A DNA stretch of 64,000 bases. Source: Bradyrhizobium manausense. Its GTDB lineage: Bacteria; Pseudomonadota; Alphaproteobacteria; Rhizobiales; Xanthobacteraceae. The stretch covers positions 1 to 64,000 of the forward strand of contig NZ_JAFCKB010000026.1 of NCBI RefSeq assembly GCF_018130615.1. Direction: 5' to 3'. The position numbers and the translations under genes were made by a program. This document shows positions 33,951 to 43,139 of the stretch, one piece after another (positions within the stretch are counted from its first letter, which is position 1; each line of letters opens with the position of its first letter). A model generated the notes under the pieces. It did no database searches, had not been told where the DNA came from, and was given only the letters and a program-made list of their open reading frames with translations.

Positions 33951-34556
33951 TCACTCGGTCGAACGACGCAATTCCAGCGGGCCGTCGTTCTTCGCCGGCT
34001 CGGACTTCGCTTCCGACCTCACCGGCTCGATCCGGCTGCTCTCGACCCGAGGCGTCTCGACGCGCGCGGCGACCTCGGTGCTCGATGTGGTGACCGAACC
34101 GGTGTGCTCGGGCGCCCGCAGCGAGCGCGGCCGCGCCACGGCGCGCGCCATCAGCATCTGATTGCCGCCCTGATGGTGGAAGTCGCAATAGGCGAAACCC
34201 ATGCCCGAGACCGAGCCGCGGAAGCTGCGATCGTCGGTCTTTTCCAGGTTGAAACAAGGCTCGAACGGAATGCCCTTGATCGATGCGCAGACATTCTGGC
34301 CACGGATCTGGAGCGTGTTGCCGGGCAGGCGGAGATGGCGCACCGGGCCAGAGCCCGAGAACTGCACCGCGCCGGCGGCGCCGAGATCGTCGAGGATACG
34401 GCCTGCACCGCGGGTGCCGTCGAAACAGGTGAAAGCGAACACCTTGCCGGCAACGAAACGCCGCGCCTCATCCGCGTTCATACTCCCGGCCAGGGCGATG
34501 GCCGGCGCAAACGTCACGACTGCCGTGACAGCCCCCAACACAATACGCGCAAGCAT
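33951..34556 (-). CDS. Hypothetical exported protein
   Basis: 201-residue protein with a signal peptide (MLARIVLGAVTAVVTFAPAIALA-GS). The middle holds four cysteines (AFTCFDG, NVCASI, EPCFNL, YCDFHH) that could pair in the periplasm; the last 55 residues are low-complexity, charged and likely disordered (SRIEPVRSEAKSEPAKNDGP). No family recognised. ATG at 34556 is preferred to the TTG two codons upstream because GGAG is six bases before it. Confidence 0.65.
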   Translation of the reverse strand: MLARIVLGAVTAVVTFAPAIALAGSMNADEARRFVAGKVFAFTCFDGTRGAGRILDDLGAAGAVQFSGSGPVRHLRLPGNTLQIRGQNVCASIKGIPFEPCFNLEKTDDRSFRGSVSGMGFAYCDFHHQGGNQMLMARAVARPRSLRAPEHTGSVTTSSTEVAARVETPRVESSRIEPVRSEAKSEPAKNDGPLELRRSTE

Positions 34557-34670
34557 GCTCAACTCCGAACCAAACCCCCGCAGCGGGCGATGCCTTATCT
34601 CTTTACCCGCTGCTTACCATACTAACCATGGCGACATTGAAGCAGCTTGGTTGGTAAAGTCTGAACGCCG

Positions 34671-35657
34671 TTAGACAATTTTTACCACGATGCGGCCGCG
34701 GACCGCGCCCGCGAGGATCTTAGCGCCCCATTCCGGAACTTCGTCTAGCGGAATTTCCTTAGTTATTTCAGATAGTTTCGCCCGATCCAGGTCGGAGGCC
34801 AGGCGCTGCCAGGCGACCCTTCGCGGCTCGATCGGGCACATCACGGAATCGATGCCAAGAAGGCACACTCCGCGCAAAATGAAGGGGGCGACAGAAGACG
34901 GCAGGTCCATGCCGGCGGCCAAACCGCAGGCGGCGATGGCGCCGCCATACTTCGTCATCGACAGCAAGTTGGCGAGCGTGGTCGAGCCAACGCTGTCGAC
35001 GCCACCGGCCCAGCGCTCCTTGGCCAGCGGCTTTGCCGGTGCCGACAGTTCACTACGGTCGATCACCTCAGCGGCGCCGAGGCTCTTCAGATATTCGGCC
35101 TCGGACGCGCGGCCGGTGGAGGCGATGACGTGATAGCCGAGCTTGGACAGCACGGCCGTGGCAACCGAGCCGACGCCGCCGGCCGCGCCGGTCACGACAA
35201 CAGGCCCGCTCTTCGGCGATAGACCGTGCTTCTCCAGCGCCAGCACCGAGAGCATCGCGGTGAAGCCGGCGGTGCCGATCGCCATGGCATCGCGTGCCGA
35301 CAGGCCCTGCGGCAGAGCGACCAGCCAGTCACCCTTGACCCGCGCCTTCTCGGCATAGGCGCCGAGATGGGTCTCGCCCATGCCCCAGCCGGTGCAGACG
35401 ACCTTGTCGCCCGCCTTCCATTGCGGATGGGACGAGGCTTCGACCGTGCCGGCGAAATCGATGCCGGCGATCATCGGAAAGCGACGCACCACGGGTGCCT
35501 TGCCCGTCAGCGCGAGGCCGTCCTTGTAGTTCAGCGTCGACCATTCCACGTGGACGGTGACGTCGCCATCCATCAGCTCGGCTTCGTCGAACTGCGCAAG
35601 CTGCGTGGTGGTGCCCTTGTCGGCCTTGTCGATGCGGATCGCCTTGAATGTGGCCAC
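34671..35657 (-). CDS. acuI: Acryloyl-CoA reductase-like MDR oxidoreductase (AcuI/YhdH)
   Basis: 328-residue NADPH-dependent medium-chain reductase. N-terminal GroES-like domain ([15 protein letters not shown]...[30 protein letters not shown]), nucleotide-binding loop [18 protein letters not shown] and C-terminal WERLASDL-like segment ([15 protein letters not shown]). This set is the YhdH/AcuI group, which reduces acryloyl-CoA to propionyl-CoA and protects against reactive acryloyl-CoA. No zinc ligands of classical alcohol dehydrogenases are seen. Forty-two bases downstream of an MFS gene on the same strand; possibly co-transcribed. Confidence 0.87.
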   Translation of the reverse strand: MATFKAIRIDKADKGTTTQLAQFDEAELMDGDVTVHVEWSTLNYKDGLALTGKAPVVRRFPMIAGIDFAGTVEASSHPQWKAGDKVVCTGWGMGETHLGAYAEKARVKGDWLVALPQGLSARDAMAIGTAGFTAMLSVLALEKHGLSPKSGPVVVTGAAGGVGSVATAVLSKLGYHVIASTGRASEAEYLKSLGAAEVIDRSELSAPAKPLAKERWAGGVDSVGSTTLANLLSMTKYGGAIAACGLAAGMDLPSSVAPFILRGVCLLGIDSVMCPIEPRRVAWQRLASDLDRAKLSEITKEIPLDEVPEWGAKILAGAVRGRIVVKIV

Positions 35658-35699
35658 GGCTTGAACTCCCTGACTTGTTCGACCGGGATGTTTAGCCGA

Positions 35700-36953
35700 T
35701 CAGGCAGGCTGCGCAACCGCTCGTGCAACGGGCTTCTCCACGATCGGAAGGTTGATCAGCGCCGAGAGGACGCCGAACAGGATCGAGAGCCACCAGATCG
35801 GCGTGTAGGAACCGAACTTCTCGAACACGATGCCCCCTAACCAGACACCGAGGAAGCCGCCGACCTGATGGCTGACGAAGGCGAAGCCATAGAGCGTGGC
35901 GAGCCACCGCGTGCCGAACATCAACGCCACCAGCGCCGATGTCGGCGGCACCGTCGACAGCCAGGTCAGGCCGGAGACCGCACCGAACGCGATCGCCGAG
36001 AACGGCGTGATCGGGAACGAGATGAAGGCGAGCGTCGCCAACGCACGGGTGAGATAGATCGTCGAGAGGATGTATCGCTTCGGCAGCGAGTTCTGGAGAT
36101 AACCGACGCTGAGCGAGCCCATGATGTTGAACAGGCCGATCGCCGCGATCACCCAGCCGCCGATTTGCGTCGAGATGCCGCGGTCGACCAGGAACGCCGG
36201 CAGATGCACGGTGATGAAGGCAAGCTGGAAGCCACAGGTGAAGAAGCCGAGCACCAGCAGCACGTAGGAGCGATGGCCGAAAGCCTCCGCGAGCGCCGTC
36301 GTGATGGTCTGCTGATCTGCAGGTGTCGAGCTGGCGCTGCCCGCGACCGGCGGCGTCGAAATGGCGAGTGCCAGTGGGATGATCAGCAGCATCAGGAAGC
36401 CGAATACGCTGAGCGCCTGCTGCCAGCCGAAATTGTCGATCAGCGCCACGCCGATCGGCGCGAACAGGAACTGGCCGAGCGAGCCCGCCGCGGTACCGGC
36501 GCCAAGCGCAAGGCCACGCTTCTCGGCCGGCAGGAGTTTCGTGAACGCCGACAGTACCAGGTTGAACGAGCAGCCTGCCAGACCGAAACCAACCATCACG
36601 CCCGCGCCGATGTTGAGCGATAACGGCGTCGACGAATAGCGCATCAGCAAGAGGCCGCCGGCATAAAGCAGCGCGCCGACGCACATCACGCGAAACAGGC
36701 CGAAGCGATCGGCGACCGCGCCCGCGAATGGCTGGCCCAATCCCCACAACAGATTTTGCACGGCGATGGCGAGGCCGAACACGTCGCGGCCCCAGGCGAA
36801 CTCATGGCTCATCGGCTGCACGAAGAAGCCCAGCGCCGAGCGCGGACCGAAGCCGAGCATGCCGATGGCGCAGCCGCAGAGGATGATGACGGCCGGCGTG
36901 CGCCAGTTGGAGGAACGCGAGGCCGGACCGAGTTCGCCCGCTTGTATCGACAT
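35700..36953 (-). CDS. MFS transporter, OFA/monocarboxylate-like
   Basis: 417-residue carrier with about 12 spans. Features are GFGPRSALGFFVQPMSHEFAWGRDVFGLAIAVQNLLWGLGQPFAGAVADRFG in the first third and GFFTCGFQLAFITVHLPAFLVDRG at the start of the second half, the pattern of oxalate/formate and monocarboxylate carriers. The start is ATG at 36953 behind GAGGAAC; an in-frame ATG at 36965 with AAGGG is also possible. Substrate unknown. Upstream of it a short palindrome ATGCAAATGCAT occurs at 37011-37022. Confidence 0.82.
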   Translation of the reverse strand: MSIQAGELGPASRSSNWRTPAVIILCGCAIGMLGFGPRSALGFFVQPMSHEFAWGRDVFGLAIAVQNLLWGLGQPFAGAVADRFGLFRVMCVGALLYAGGLLLMRYSSTPLSLNIGAGVMVGFGLAGCSFNLVLSAFTKLLPAEKRGLALGAGTAAGSLGQFLFAPIGVALIDNFGWQQALSVFGFLMLLIIPLALAISTPPVAGSASSTPADQQTITTALAEAFGHRSYVLLVLGFFTCGFQLAFITVHLPAFLVDRGISTQIGGWVIAAIGLFNIMGSLSVGYLQNSLPKRYILSTIYLTRALATLAFISFPITPFSAIAFGAVSGLTWLSTVPPTSALVALMFGTRWLATLYGFAFVSHQVGGFLGVWLGGIVFEKFGSYTPIWWLSILFGVLSALINLPIVEKPVARAVAQPA

Positions 36954-37168
36954 GGTGTTCCTCATCGCCCTTGGCGGATCCGGAATAGGTAACCGCGCGT
37001 CCGAGGTTTAATGCAAATGCATGAAACGCCCAGGTCGAAAATGGTTGCGTTCCCTGCGGGGCTGCCGCGGGAGCATTGCGTTTCATCGCGGCCTTTCGCT
37101 GGCGTGACTTGACGGGAATGTGTGCGAGGAGACCTAGCGGCGCTGTCCGGGCCGTGCTACATTCGATT

Positions 37169-37259
37169 TACTCATATTGAGCATATATGAGCTTTGGGGA
37201 CATCCGCCCGGCCTCTCGGCCGGATTTCTCAGGCTTTATATATACTCATGTTGAGCATA
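37169..37259 (+). promoter_or_regulatory. Two tandem operators in the nadABC promoter (probable NadQ sites)
   Basis: Two copies of TACTCAT(A/G)TTGAGCATA lie at 37169-37185 and 37243-37259. Each contains the dyad CTCA-N3-TGAG. Their centres are 74 bp apart, close to seven helical turns, so two bound repressors would face the same side. The second copy overlaps a TATACT box, a plausible -10, and ends 24 bases before the nadA start. A GC hairpin (CCGGCCTCTCGGCCGG) lies between. Assignment to NadQ rests on known Rhizobiales regulation of nadABC and the NrtR/NadQ-like gene at 23671. Confidence 0.7.
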
Positions 37260-37283
37260 ATTGTTCATATGGGAGGCTTCGAT

Positions 37284-38387
37284 ATGCCGATCACTGGAAT
37301 TTTCGGTCCTGACGATTTCGCCAATCGGCCGCCGGGGCAAGCGACCGCCGCGCCGGCAGTGCCGATGCAAACAAGAGCCGTCCTGCCAAGCCCCTCGCTG
37401 GAATGGACAAGCGAGGTCGAGCGCGCCACCGCGCCGATCTACGACCGCGTCAAGCATGTGATCCCGCCGATCGAATGGCCGCTGATGGCGCCGACGATTC
37501 ACGCGATCAATCAGCTGAAGCGGACGCGCAATGCGGTGATCCTCGCGCACAACTACCAGGCGCCGGAGATCTTTCACGGCGTCGCCGATATCGGCGGCGA
37601 CTCGCTCCAACTCGCCGTCGAGGCCACCAAGGTGAAGGCCGATGTCATTGTGCAGTGTGGCGTGCACTTCATGGCGGAGACCTCGAAGCTGCTCAATCCG
37701 GACAAGACGGTGCTGATCCCGGACTCTCGCGCCGGCTGCTCGCTCGCCGCCAGCATCACCGGCGCCGACGTGCGCCTGCTCCGCGAAAAATTCCCCGGCA
37801 TCCCCGTGGTTGCCTATGTCAACACGTCGGCGGAGGTGAAAGCCGAGGTCGACATCTGCTGCACCTCGTCGAACGCGGTGCAAGTGGTGGAGAGCCTCAA
37901 CGCCCCGAGCGTGATCTTCCTGCCCGATCGCTACCTCGCGACCTATGTGGCCTCGAAGACTGACGTGAAGATCATTGCCTGGAAAGGCGCCTGCGAGGTG
38001 CACGAGCGCTTCACGGCCGACGAGCTGCGCGCCTTCCGCGACGCCGATCCCTCCGTGCAGATCATCGCGCACCCCGAATGCCCGCCGGACGTGCTGGCGG
38101 AAGCCGACTTCACCGGCTCCACCGCGCACATGATCAACTGGGTCCGCGAGAAGCGTCCGAAGCGCCTCGTGATGATCACGGAATGCTCGATGGCCGACAA
38201 TGTCCGCGCCGAGCTGCCGGATGTGGAGATGCTGCGTCCCTGCAATCTCTGCCCGCACATGAAGCGCATCACGCTGTCCAATATTTTGGAGAGCCTGCTG
38301 ACGCTCGGCGAAGAAGTGACGATTGATCCGGCGCTCGCAGAACGGGCGCGGCGTTCGGTCGAGCGGATGATCAATCTGAAGAATTGA
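37284..38387 (+). CDS. nadA: Quinolinate synthase A
   Basis: 367-residue [4Fe-4S] enzyme that condenses iminoaspartate with dihydroxyacetone phosphate to quinolinate, second step of NAD synthesis. Cluster cysteines are visible as C125 ([13 protein letters not shown]), C266 (HPECPPDV) and C320/C323 (CNLCPHMK). Also present are [23 protein letters not shown] and the substrate segment [15 protein letters not shown]. The start at 37284 follows GGGAGG by seven bases; earlier in-frame ATG codons lie within the ribosome site or operator. First gene of nadABC. Confidence 0.95.
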   Translation: MPITGIFGPDDFANRPPGQATAAPAVPMQTRAVLPSPSLEWTSEVERATAPIYDRVKHVIPPIEWPLMAPTIHAINQLKRTRNAVILAHNYQAPEIFHGVADIGGDSLQLAVEATKVKADVIVQCGVHFMAETSKLLNPDKTVLIPDSRAGCSLAASITGADVRLLREKFPGIPVVAYVNTSAEVKAEVDICCTSSNAVQVVESLNAPSVIFLPDRYLATYVASKTDVKIIAWKGACEVHERFTADELRAFRDADPSVQIIAHPECPPDVLAEADFTGSTAHMINWVREKRPKRLVMITECSMADNVRAELPDVEMLRPCNLCPHMKRITLSNILESLLTLGEEVTIDPALAERARRSVERMINLKN

Positions 38388-38413
38388 GGGCGAAATGGCG
38401 CAACACGAGCAGT

Positions 38414-38536
38414 GTCGTCCCGGCGAAGGCCGGGACCCATAACCACAGGAAGGTGTGGTTGCGAAGAACGGCGTTACACAGCTCTGCAAACCAACAACTG
38501 CCGCGGAGTATGGGTCCCGGCCTTCGCCGGGACGAC
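38414..38536. repeat. Bipartite 'GTCGTCCCGGCGAAGG' inverted repeat inside nadABC, copy 3
   Basis: Begins gtcgtcccggcgaagg, contains 'cccataaccacag', ends tatgggtcccgg...gccgggacgac. It lies wholly between the nadA stop and the nadB ribosome site, extending the gap to 164 bases in an otherwise tight operon. Confidence 0.85.
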
Positions 38537-38551
38537 GATGAGGAAAGAACC

Positions 38552-40159
38552 ATGACAAACACCATCCACAATCTCACCCGCTCGACCGACGACGTCGTGA
38601 TCGTCGGCGGTGGCCTGGCCGGACTGTTTTGCGCGCTGAAACTCGCGCCGCGGCCGGTGACGCTGATCTCGGCGGCGCCGCTCGGACAGGGCGCGTCGTC
38701 TGCATGGGCGCAAGGCGGCGTTGCGGCCGCGGTCGCCGATGGCGACAGTCCGGAAGCCCATGCCGCCGATACCATCGCGGTCGGTGGCGGCATCGTCGAT
38801 CAGGCAGTCGCGCTCGGGATCGCGCGCGAGGCTGCGCCGCGAATTCACGATTTGCTCAGCTACGGCGTGCCGTTCGATCGCGATCTCGAGGGCCGGCTTG
38901 CGGTCGGGCGCGAGGCCGCGCACTCGGCGCGGCGGATCGTGCACGTGCGCGGCGACGGTGCGGGCGCGGCGATCATCGCAGCGCTCAGCGAGGCCGTGCG
39001 GCGTACGCCGTCGATCCGATTGATCGAAGGTTTTTCTGCCGAAGCGCTGCTCACCGAAGACGGCGCCGTCACCGGACTTCAGCTACGCGAGGCCGGCAAT
39101 TTCGCAGCGAGGCCCGTGATGATCGCCTCGCGCGCCGTCGTATTTGCCACTGGTGGTATCGGCCATCTCTATGCCGTCACCACCAATCCGGTTGAAGCCA
39201 ATGGATCGGGCCTCGCGATTGCCGCGCGCGCCGGTGCTGTGATCGCCGACCCCGAGTTCGTGCAGTTCCACCCAACCGCCATCATGGTCGGCCGCGATCC
39301 CGCGCCGCTGGCGACCGAGGCGTTGCGCGGCGAAGGCGCGACACTGATCAACAGCGAGGGCGAACGCTTCATGGCGGCGCGTCATCCGCTCTCCGAGCTG
39401 GCGCCGCGCGACATCGTGGCGCGCGGCGTGTTCGCCGAGATCGCGGCAGGACGCAGAGCCTTCCTCGATGCGCGGCAGGCGCTGGGCGCGCATTTCGCCG
39501 ACAAATTCCCAACCGTGCATGCAAGCTGCATCGCCGCCGGCATCGATCCGGCGAAGCAGGCGATCCCGATCGCGCCGGCCGTGCACTACCACATGGGCGG
39601 CATCGCGGTGGACGCGCGCGGTCGCAGCTCGATCGACGGCCTCTGGGCCGGTGGCGAAGTGTCGTCCACCGGCGCGCATGGCGCCAACCGGCTCGCTTCC
39701 AATTCGCTGCTGGAGGCCGTGGTCTACGCCGCACGCATCGCCGACGACATCGCAGGCCGCACGATCCCCTCGCCTGCCCGCCTGCCCGAAGCGTTGGTAA
39801 CGCCGCGCGGCAGCGCGCCGGATGCAAGCGCTGTGAAGCGGCTGCGGGCGATGATGAGCGCGCATGTCGGTGTGATCCGGGAACGCGACGGACTCGCAGA
39901 AGCCGCGCGCAGTTTTGCCGCGCTCGAACACTCGGCCACGAGCATCCCGGTCCGCAACATGGCGACAGCGGCGCTGCTCGTTGCGTCCGCGGCCTGGAGC
40001 CGGTGCGAGAGTCGCGGCGCGCACTTCCGTTCCGACCATCCGACGGATGTCCCTGCGCTGGCGCAGCGAACCATGACGACACTGGCCGCTGCGCGCGAGG
40101 TCGCGAACGGCCTCACCGAGCATTCAACGCCGCAAATCGCGCAAACCATGACCGCGTGA
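38552..40159 (+). CDS. nadB: L-aspartate oxidase
   Basis: 535-residue flavoprotein that oxidises L-aspartate to iminoaspartate using oxygen or fumarate, first step of NAD synthesis. FAD loop [17 protein letters not shown] (about 15-31), [13 protein letters not shown], active-site [22 protein letters not shown] and [15 protein letters not shown], ending in the helical cap. Length fits NadB (about 540). The start at 38552 has GAGGAAAG; codons upstream belong to the repeat. Followed 10 bases later by nadC. Confidence 0.93.
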   Translation: MTNTIHNLTRSTDDVVIVGGGLAGLFCALKLAPRPVTLISAAPLGQGASSAWAQGGVAAAVADGDSPEAHAADTIAVGGGIVDQAVALGIAREAAPRIHDLLSYGVPFDRDLEGRLAVGREAAHSARRIVHVRGDGAGAAIIAALSEAVRRTPSIRLIEGFSAEALLTEDGAVTGLQLREAGNFAARPVMIASRAVVFATGGIGHLYAVTTNPVEANGSGLAIAARAGAVIADPEFVQFHPTAIMVGRDPAPLATEALRGEGATLINSEGERFMAARHPLSELAPRDIVARGVFAEIAAGRRAFLDARQALGAHFADKFPTVHASCIAAGIDPAKQAIPIAPAVHYHMGGIAVDARGRSSIDGLWAGGEVSSTGAHGANRLASNSLLEAVVYAARIADDIAGRTIPSPARLPEALVTPRGSAPDASAVKRLRAMMSAHVGVIRERDGLAEAARSFAALEHSATSIPVRNMATAALLVASAAWSRCESRGAHFRSDHPTDVPALAQRTMTTLAAAREVANGLTEHSTPQIAQTMTA

Positions 40160-40169
40160 AGGAAATCCC

Positions 40170-41048
40170 ATGACCGCTCCGACTTCCCTGCTTGATCCCG
40201 ACGCCTTCCTCTCCCCGCTCGCCATCGATGAGGCCGTGCATCGCGCCCTTGACGAAGATCTCGGCCGCGCCGGGGACATCACCTCATTCGCGACGATTCC
40301 CGAAGCGACCAAAGCGCAGGCCGTCCTGGTCGCACGCCAGTCCGGCATCATCGCAGGCCTGCCGCTCGCGGTAGCGACGCTGCGAAAGCTCTCGTCCGAC
40401 ATTGAGGTGCGCGCGCATGTCCGCGACGCTGCCCGCGTCGCCCGCGGGCAGCAGGTGTTGACGATTTCAGGGCCGGCCCGCGCCATTCTCACCGCAGAAC
40501 GCACCGCGCTGAATTTCGTCGGTCGTCTCTCCGGCGTCGCCACGCTCACGGCCGCCTATGTCGCGCGCACCGAGGGCACCAGAATGCGCATCTGCTGCAC
40601 GCGAAAGACCACGCCGGGATTAAGAGCGCTGGAGAAATACGCGGTGCGTTGCGGCGGCGGCTTCAACCATCGCTTCGGCCTCGACGACGCGATCCTGATC
40701 AAGGACAACCACATCGCAGTCGCCGGCGGCATTCGCCCCGTGCTGGAGCGCGCCCGCGCCCATGCCGGCCATCTCGTCAAGATCGAGATCGAGGTGGACA
40801 CGCTCGCCCAGCTCCGCGAGGTGCTCGATGCCGGCCTGGCCGAAGCGGTGTTGCTCGACAACATGGATATCGCGACGCTGCGCGAGGCAGTGCGGATGAC
40901 GGAAGGGCGCGTCGCGCTAGAGGCTTCCGGCGGGGTTACGCTGGACTCCATTCCCGCGATCGCGGCGACCGGCGTCGATTATGCCTCATCCGGCGCATTG
41001 ACGCATTCCGCGCCGAATTTCGACTGCGCGCTGGATATTGAGGCTTGA
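40170..41048 (+). CDS. nadC: Nicotinate-nucleotide diphosphorylase (quinolinate phosphoribosyltransferase)
   Basis: 292-residue enzyme that joins quinolinate and PRPP to nicotinate mononucleotide with CO2 release. Motifs: [78 protein letters not shown] and [30 protein letters not shown]. All phosphate- and quinolinate-binding basic residues are in place. Third gene of nadABC. Confidence 0.95.
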   Translation: MTAPTSLLDPDAFLSPLAIDEAVHRALDEDLGRAGDITSFATIPEATKAQAVLVARQSGIIAGLPLAVATLRKLSSDIEVRAHVRDAARVARGQQVLTISGPARAILTAERTALNFVGRLSGVATLTAAYVARTEGTRMRICCTRKTTPGLRALEKYAVRCGGGFNHRFGLDDAILIKDNHIAVAGGIRPVLERARAHAGHLVKIEIEVDTLAQLREVLDAGLAEAVLLDNMDIATLREAVRMTEGRVALEASGGVTLDSIPAIAATGVDYASSGALTHSAPNFDCALDIEA

Positions 41049-41070
41049 GGCAGCGATACTTGTACTAAGT

Positions 41071-41155
41071 CGTCATGCCCGGGCTTGTCCTGGGCATCCA
41101 CGACCTTGCTGCGCGTGCCTAAGAACGTGGATGGCCGGGGCAAGCCCGGCCATGA
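41071..41155. repeat. 'GTCATGCCCGGGCTTGTCC' bipartite inverted repeat
   Basis: Opens gtcatgcccgggcttgtcc and closes ggcaagcccggccatgac, with an inner mirrored pair gcatccacgacc / cgtggatggc. It fills the gap between convergent nadC and the cell-wall hydrolase; a decayed relative is at the left edge of the window. Confidence 0.8.
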
Positions 41156-41168
41156 CGCTGTGGAGACA

Positions 41169-42623
41169 CTACCGCCGCTCGGTCACGCCCATCTCGGCTG
41201 AGCTTTTGGCTTCCTGGACGAGCTCCGCCGAAAGCGCGGCGGTCTGCGCCGGCGTGCCCCAGCTCGGCTCCTCGCTGCCGTCGCCCCAGTTTCGCGGCCG
41301 GTAGAAGGTGTGCACACCGAACTTGTACATCTTCTTCATCTCGGCGACCCAGGACGGGCGCACCCAATAGGCGTGGTAGTGCGTGGACTTGCCGACCTCG
41401 GGCAGCCAGATCTGGCCGTCGAGCATCGCCTTCGAGATCTTCTTGGCGCGATCCCACATCTCGGGCTCGCGGATCACGTCGGGATTGTTGTCGCAGGCGA
41501 AGGTGAACTGGCAGGCAAAGTGCCGGTACTTGTTCTGATAGACGACGCCGCACACGGTGTCCGGATACTTGCCGGAGAACACGCGGTTCATCACGACTTG
41601 CGCGACCGCGATCTGGCCGCGCACGGCCTCGCCGCGGGATTCGAAATAGACCGCCTCGGCGAGACACTTCTCGGACTTCGCGCGCGACTTGTCGTCGAGC
41701 GCGAGCCGCTCGGCCGGCGATTTGGCGCGCTGGTTGTCGGCATTGACCTCGCCCTTCGGCGCGACACTCTCGCCGCTTTCGGTCGCGTTTCCGACGTCCT
41801 CGTTCGGCGGCGACAGCGAGGCCAGCTTCATATCGGGGTCGGGCATCACGATCAGCGGCTCGGCGCCGGGCTGCCAGCTCTCGATGCTCTCGGCGGAGCC
41901 GCCGAGCGAGGAGCTGCCGAAAAACAGGTTCGAGGTCTTCACGCTGAAGGGATCGCGCGGCGGGGCGGCGATCGTCGTCTGCTTCAGGGCGTCGAGCGGC
42001 TGGGCCGCGAAGGACAGCGCATTGTCGTCGGCCTTCGGCGGATTGGCATATTGCGGCAGAGGCGGCGCGCGCATCGCCTCCTGAAGCTCGGGATCGAGCG
42101 CCGCCGCGGATTCCGGCGACATCGCCTGCGGCTGCGAGACCGGCAGCTGAGCCGTTTTGGCGCCGAACACGGAGCTGTTCGAGGTGGCGGGATCTTGCGG
42201 CGCAGGCGCGGCAGTGGGAGCGGCCGTCTCAGGCACGGGTGTCACGGTGGCGAGTCGATCGCCCTTCAGCGCGCGATCGACCTTGGGGAAATCGGAGGCC
42301 TGGTAACGCGCAGGCGCCTGGAGCACCGGGTTGCGCGAGATCGAACCGGTAACGTCACGGCCGTCGAGGCTTGCGAGGCGAACCATTGCGCTCTGCGGCG
42401 CGGAGGTCCCGATCGGGCGCGAGAAGCTGTACGTGGCAAGCTGAATAGACGAGGCCGCAGAGAACACCTGCTTCTGCCAGCGCTCGGCAACGCCGGGCTG
42501 ACGCGCCAGCAGCGAGCCAATGTCCTGATAACCGGTCTCTCGCGGCATCAATGCGAAGACCAGGAGACCGATGCCGAAGGACGCGAACCGCGCGCCCTTC
42601 GGATGGTTACGCAACACAAACAT
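41169..42623 (-). CDS. SleB-type cell wall hydrolase
   Basis: 484-residue envelope protein. After a short basic start a single hydrophobic segment (FASFGIGLLVFALM) anchors it or acts as signal. Residues about 60-340 are low-complexity Pro/Ala/Ser and probably span the periplasm. The last 130 residues form the SleB/Hydrolase_2 domain (CLAEAVYFESRGEAVRGQIAVAQVVMNRVFSGKYPDTVCGVVYQNKYRHFACQFTFACD), a lytic enzyme fold acting on peptidoglycan; the Glu in YFESRGE is the likely catalyst. Start at 42623 (MFVLRN). Preceded by a long gap, so probably transcribed alone. Confidence 0.82.
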   Translation of the reverse strand: MFVLRNHPKGARFASFGIGLLVFALMPRETGYQDIGSLLARQPGVAERWQKQVFSAASSIQLATYSFSRPIGTSAPQSAMVRLASLDGRDVTGSISRNPVLQAPARYQASDFPKVDRALKGDRLATVTPVPETAAPTAAPAPQDPATSNSSVFGAKTAQLPVSQPQAMSPESAAALDPELQEAMRAPPLPQYANPPKADDNALSFAAQPLDALKQTTIAAPPRDPFSVKTSNLFFGSSSLGGSAESIESWQPGAEPLIVMPDPDMKLASLSPPNEDVGNATESGESVAPKGEVNADNQRAKSPAERLALDDKSRAKSEKCLAEAVYFESRGEAVRGQIAVAQVVMNRVFSGKYPDTVCGVVYQNKYRHFACQFTFACDNNPDVIREPEMWDRAKKISKAMLDGQIWLPEVGKSTHYHAYWVRPSWVAEMKKMYKFGVHTFYRPRNWGDGSEEPSWGTPAQTAALSAELVQEAKSSAEMGVTERR

Positions 42624-43081
42624 CGTTACGCTCACGCTACGCTTACACCAGAACAATCGAGCCGCAGTACATCCGTGCAATTCGATCTTTATCGTGAGTA
42701 TCTAATTTAGGTTGCCGGGGCGTTAATCGCCGTTGCGCAGCCGACACACTCAAGCGATGTCAGGTGTTTTCACGGGGCGATGCTGTGCGTTGGTAAATGC
42801 CGGCTCATCTGAAGCGGTAAACAAGTGGTCAACGCGAATGGTGAAGGAACTCTTGCTGACAATTCTCGCGCACACGTATCGTTACGGGACGCGTGATGAG
42901 TTCCGTTGTTGACACGACGCATCCACATAGCCGGTGTCTTGCCACGCGAAAGCGGGACATCCAGTTCGCCGCTGCTTCTCGGTTCAGTCGCTGCCGTCTT
43001 GAGTACTGGATCGCCCGGTCAAGCCAGGCGATGACAGCGAGTGTGCGGCGCTCGCGATGACGACGTGGAGAGAGAGACCAC
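42624..43081. other. Intergenic region between the wall hydrolase and ppdK
   Basis: About 450 bases with no gene I can support. A 130-codon frame on the minus strand (42829-43221) crosses the ppdK terminator and has no protein character. Near 43019-43065 there is a piece of repeat-like sequence ('gtcaagccaggcgatgacagcgagtgtgcggcgctcgcgatgacg'), similar to the left edge of the window. Promoter elements of the wall hydrolase should be in 42624-42760, but I see no clear boxes. Confidence 0.5.
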
Positions 43082-43116
43082 AAATAAAAAGAGGCGGGGC
43101 TGGGCCCCGCCTCTTT
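43082..43116 (-). terminator. Intrinsic terminator of ppdK
   Basis: On the minus strand a 13-bp perfect stem (AAAGAGGCGGGGC / GCCCCGCCTCTTT) around a three-base loop is followed by TTTTTATTT. It lies 24 bases beyond the ppdK stop. This is the clearest factor-independent terminator in the window. Confidence 0.95.
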
Positions 43117-43139
43117 CGCATCTCGTATGCCGTCCTGCC

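Noticed and set aside
37011-37022. ATGCAAATGCAT as an operator of the MFS gene
   Set aside because: A 12-base AT-rich palindrome with five-base arms can occur by chance and no second copy or matching regulator is seen.
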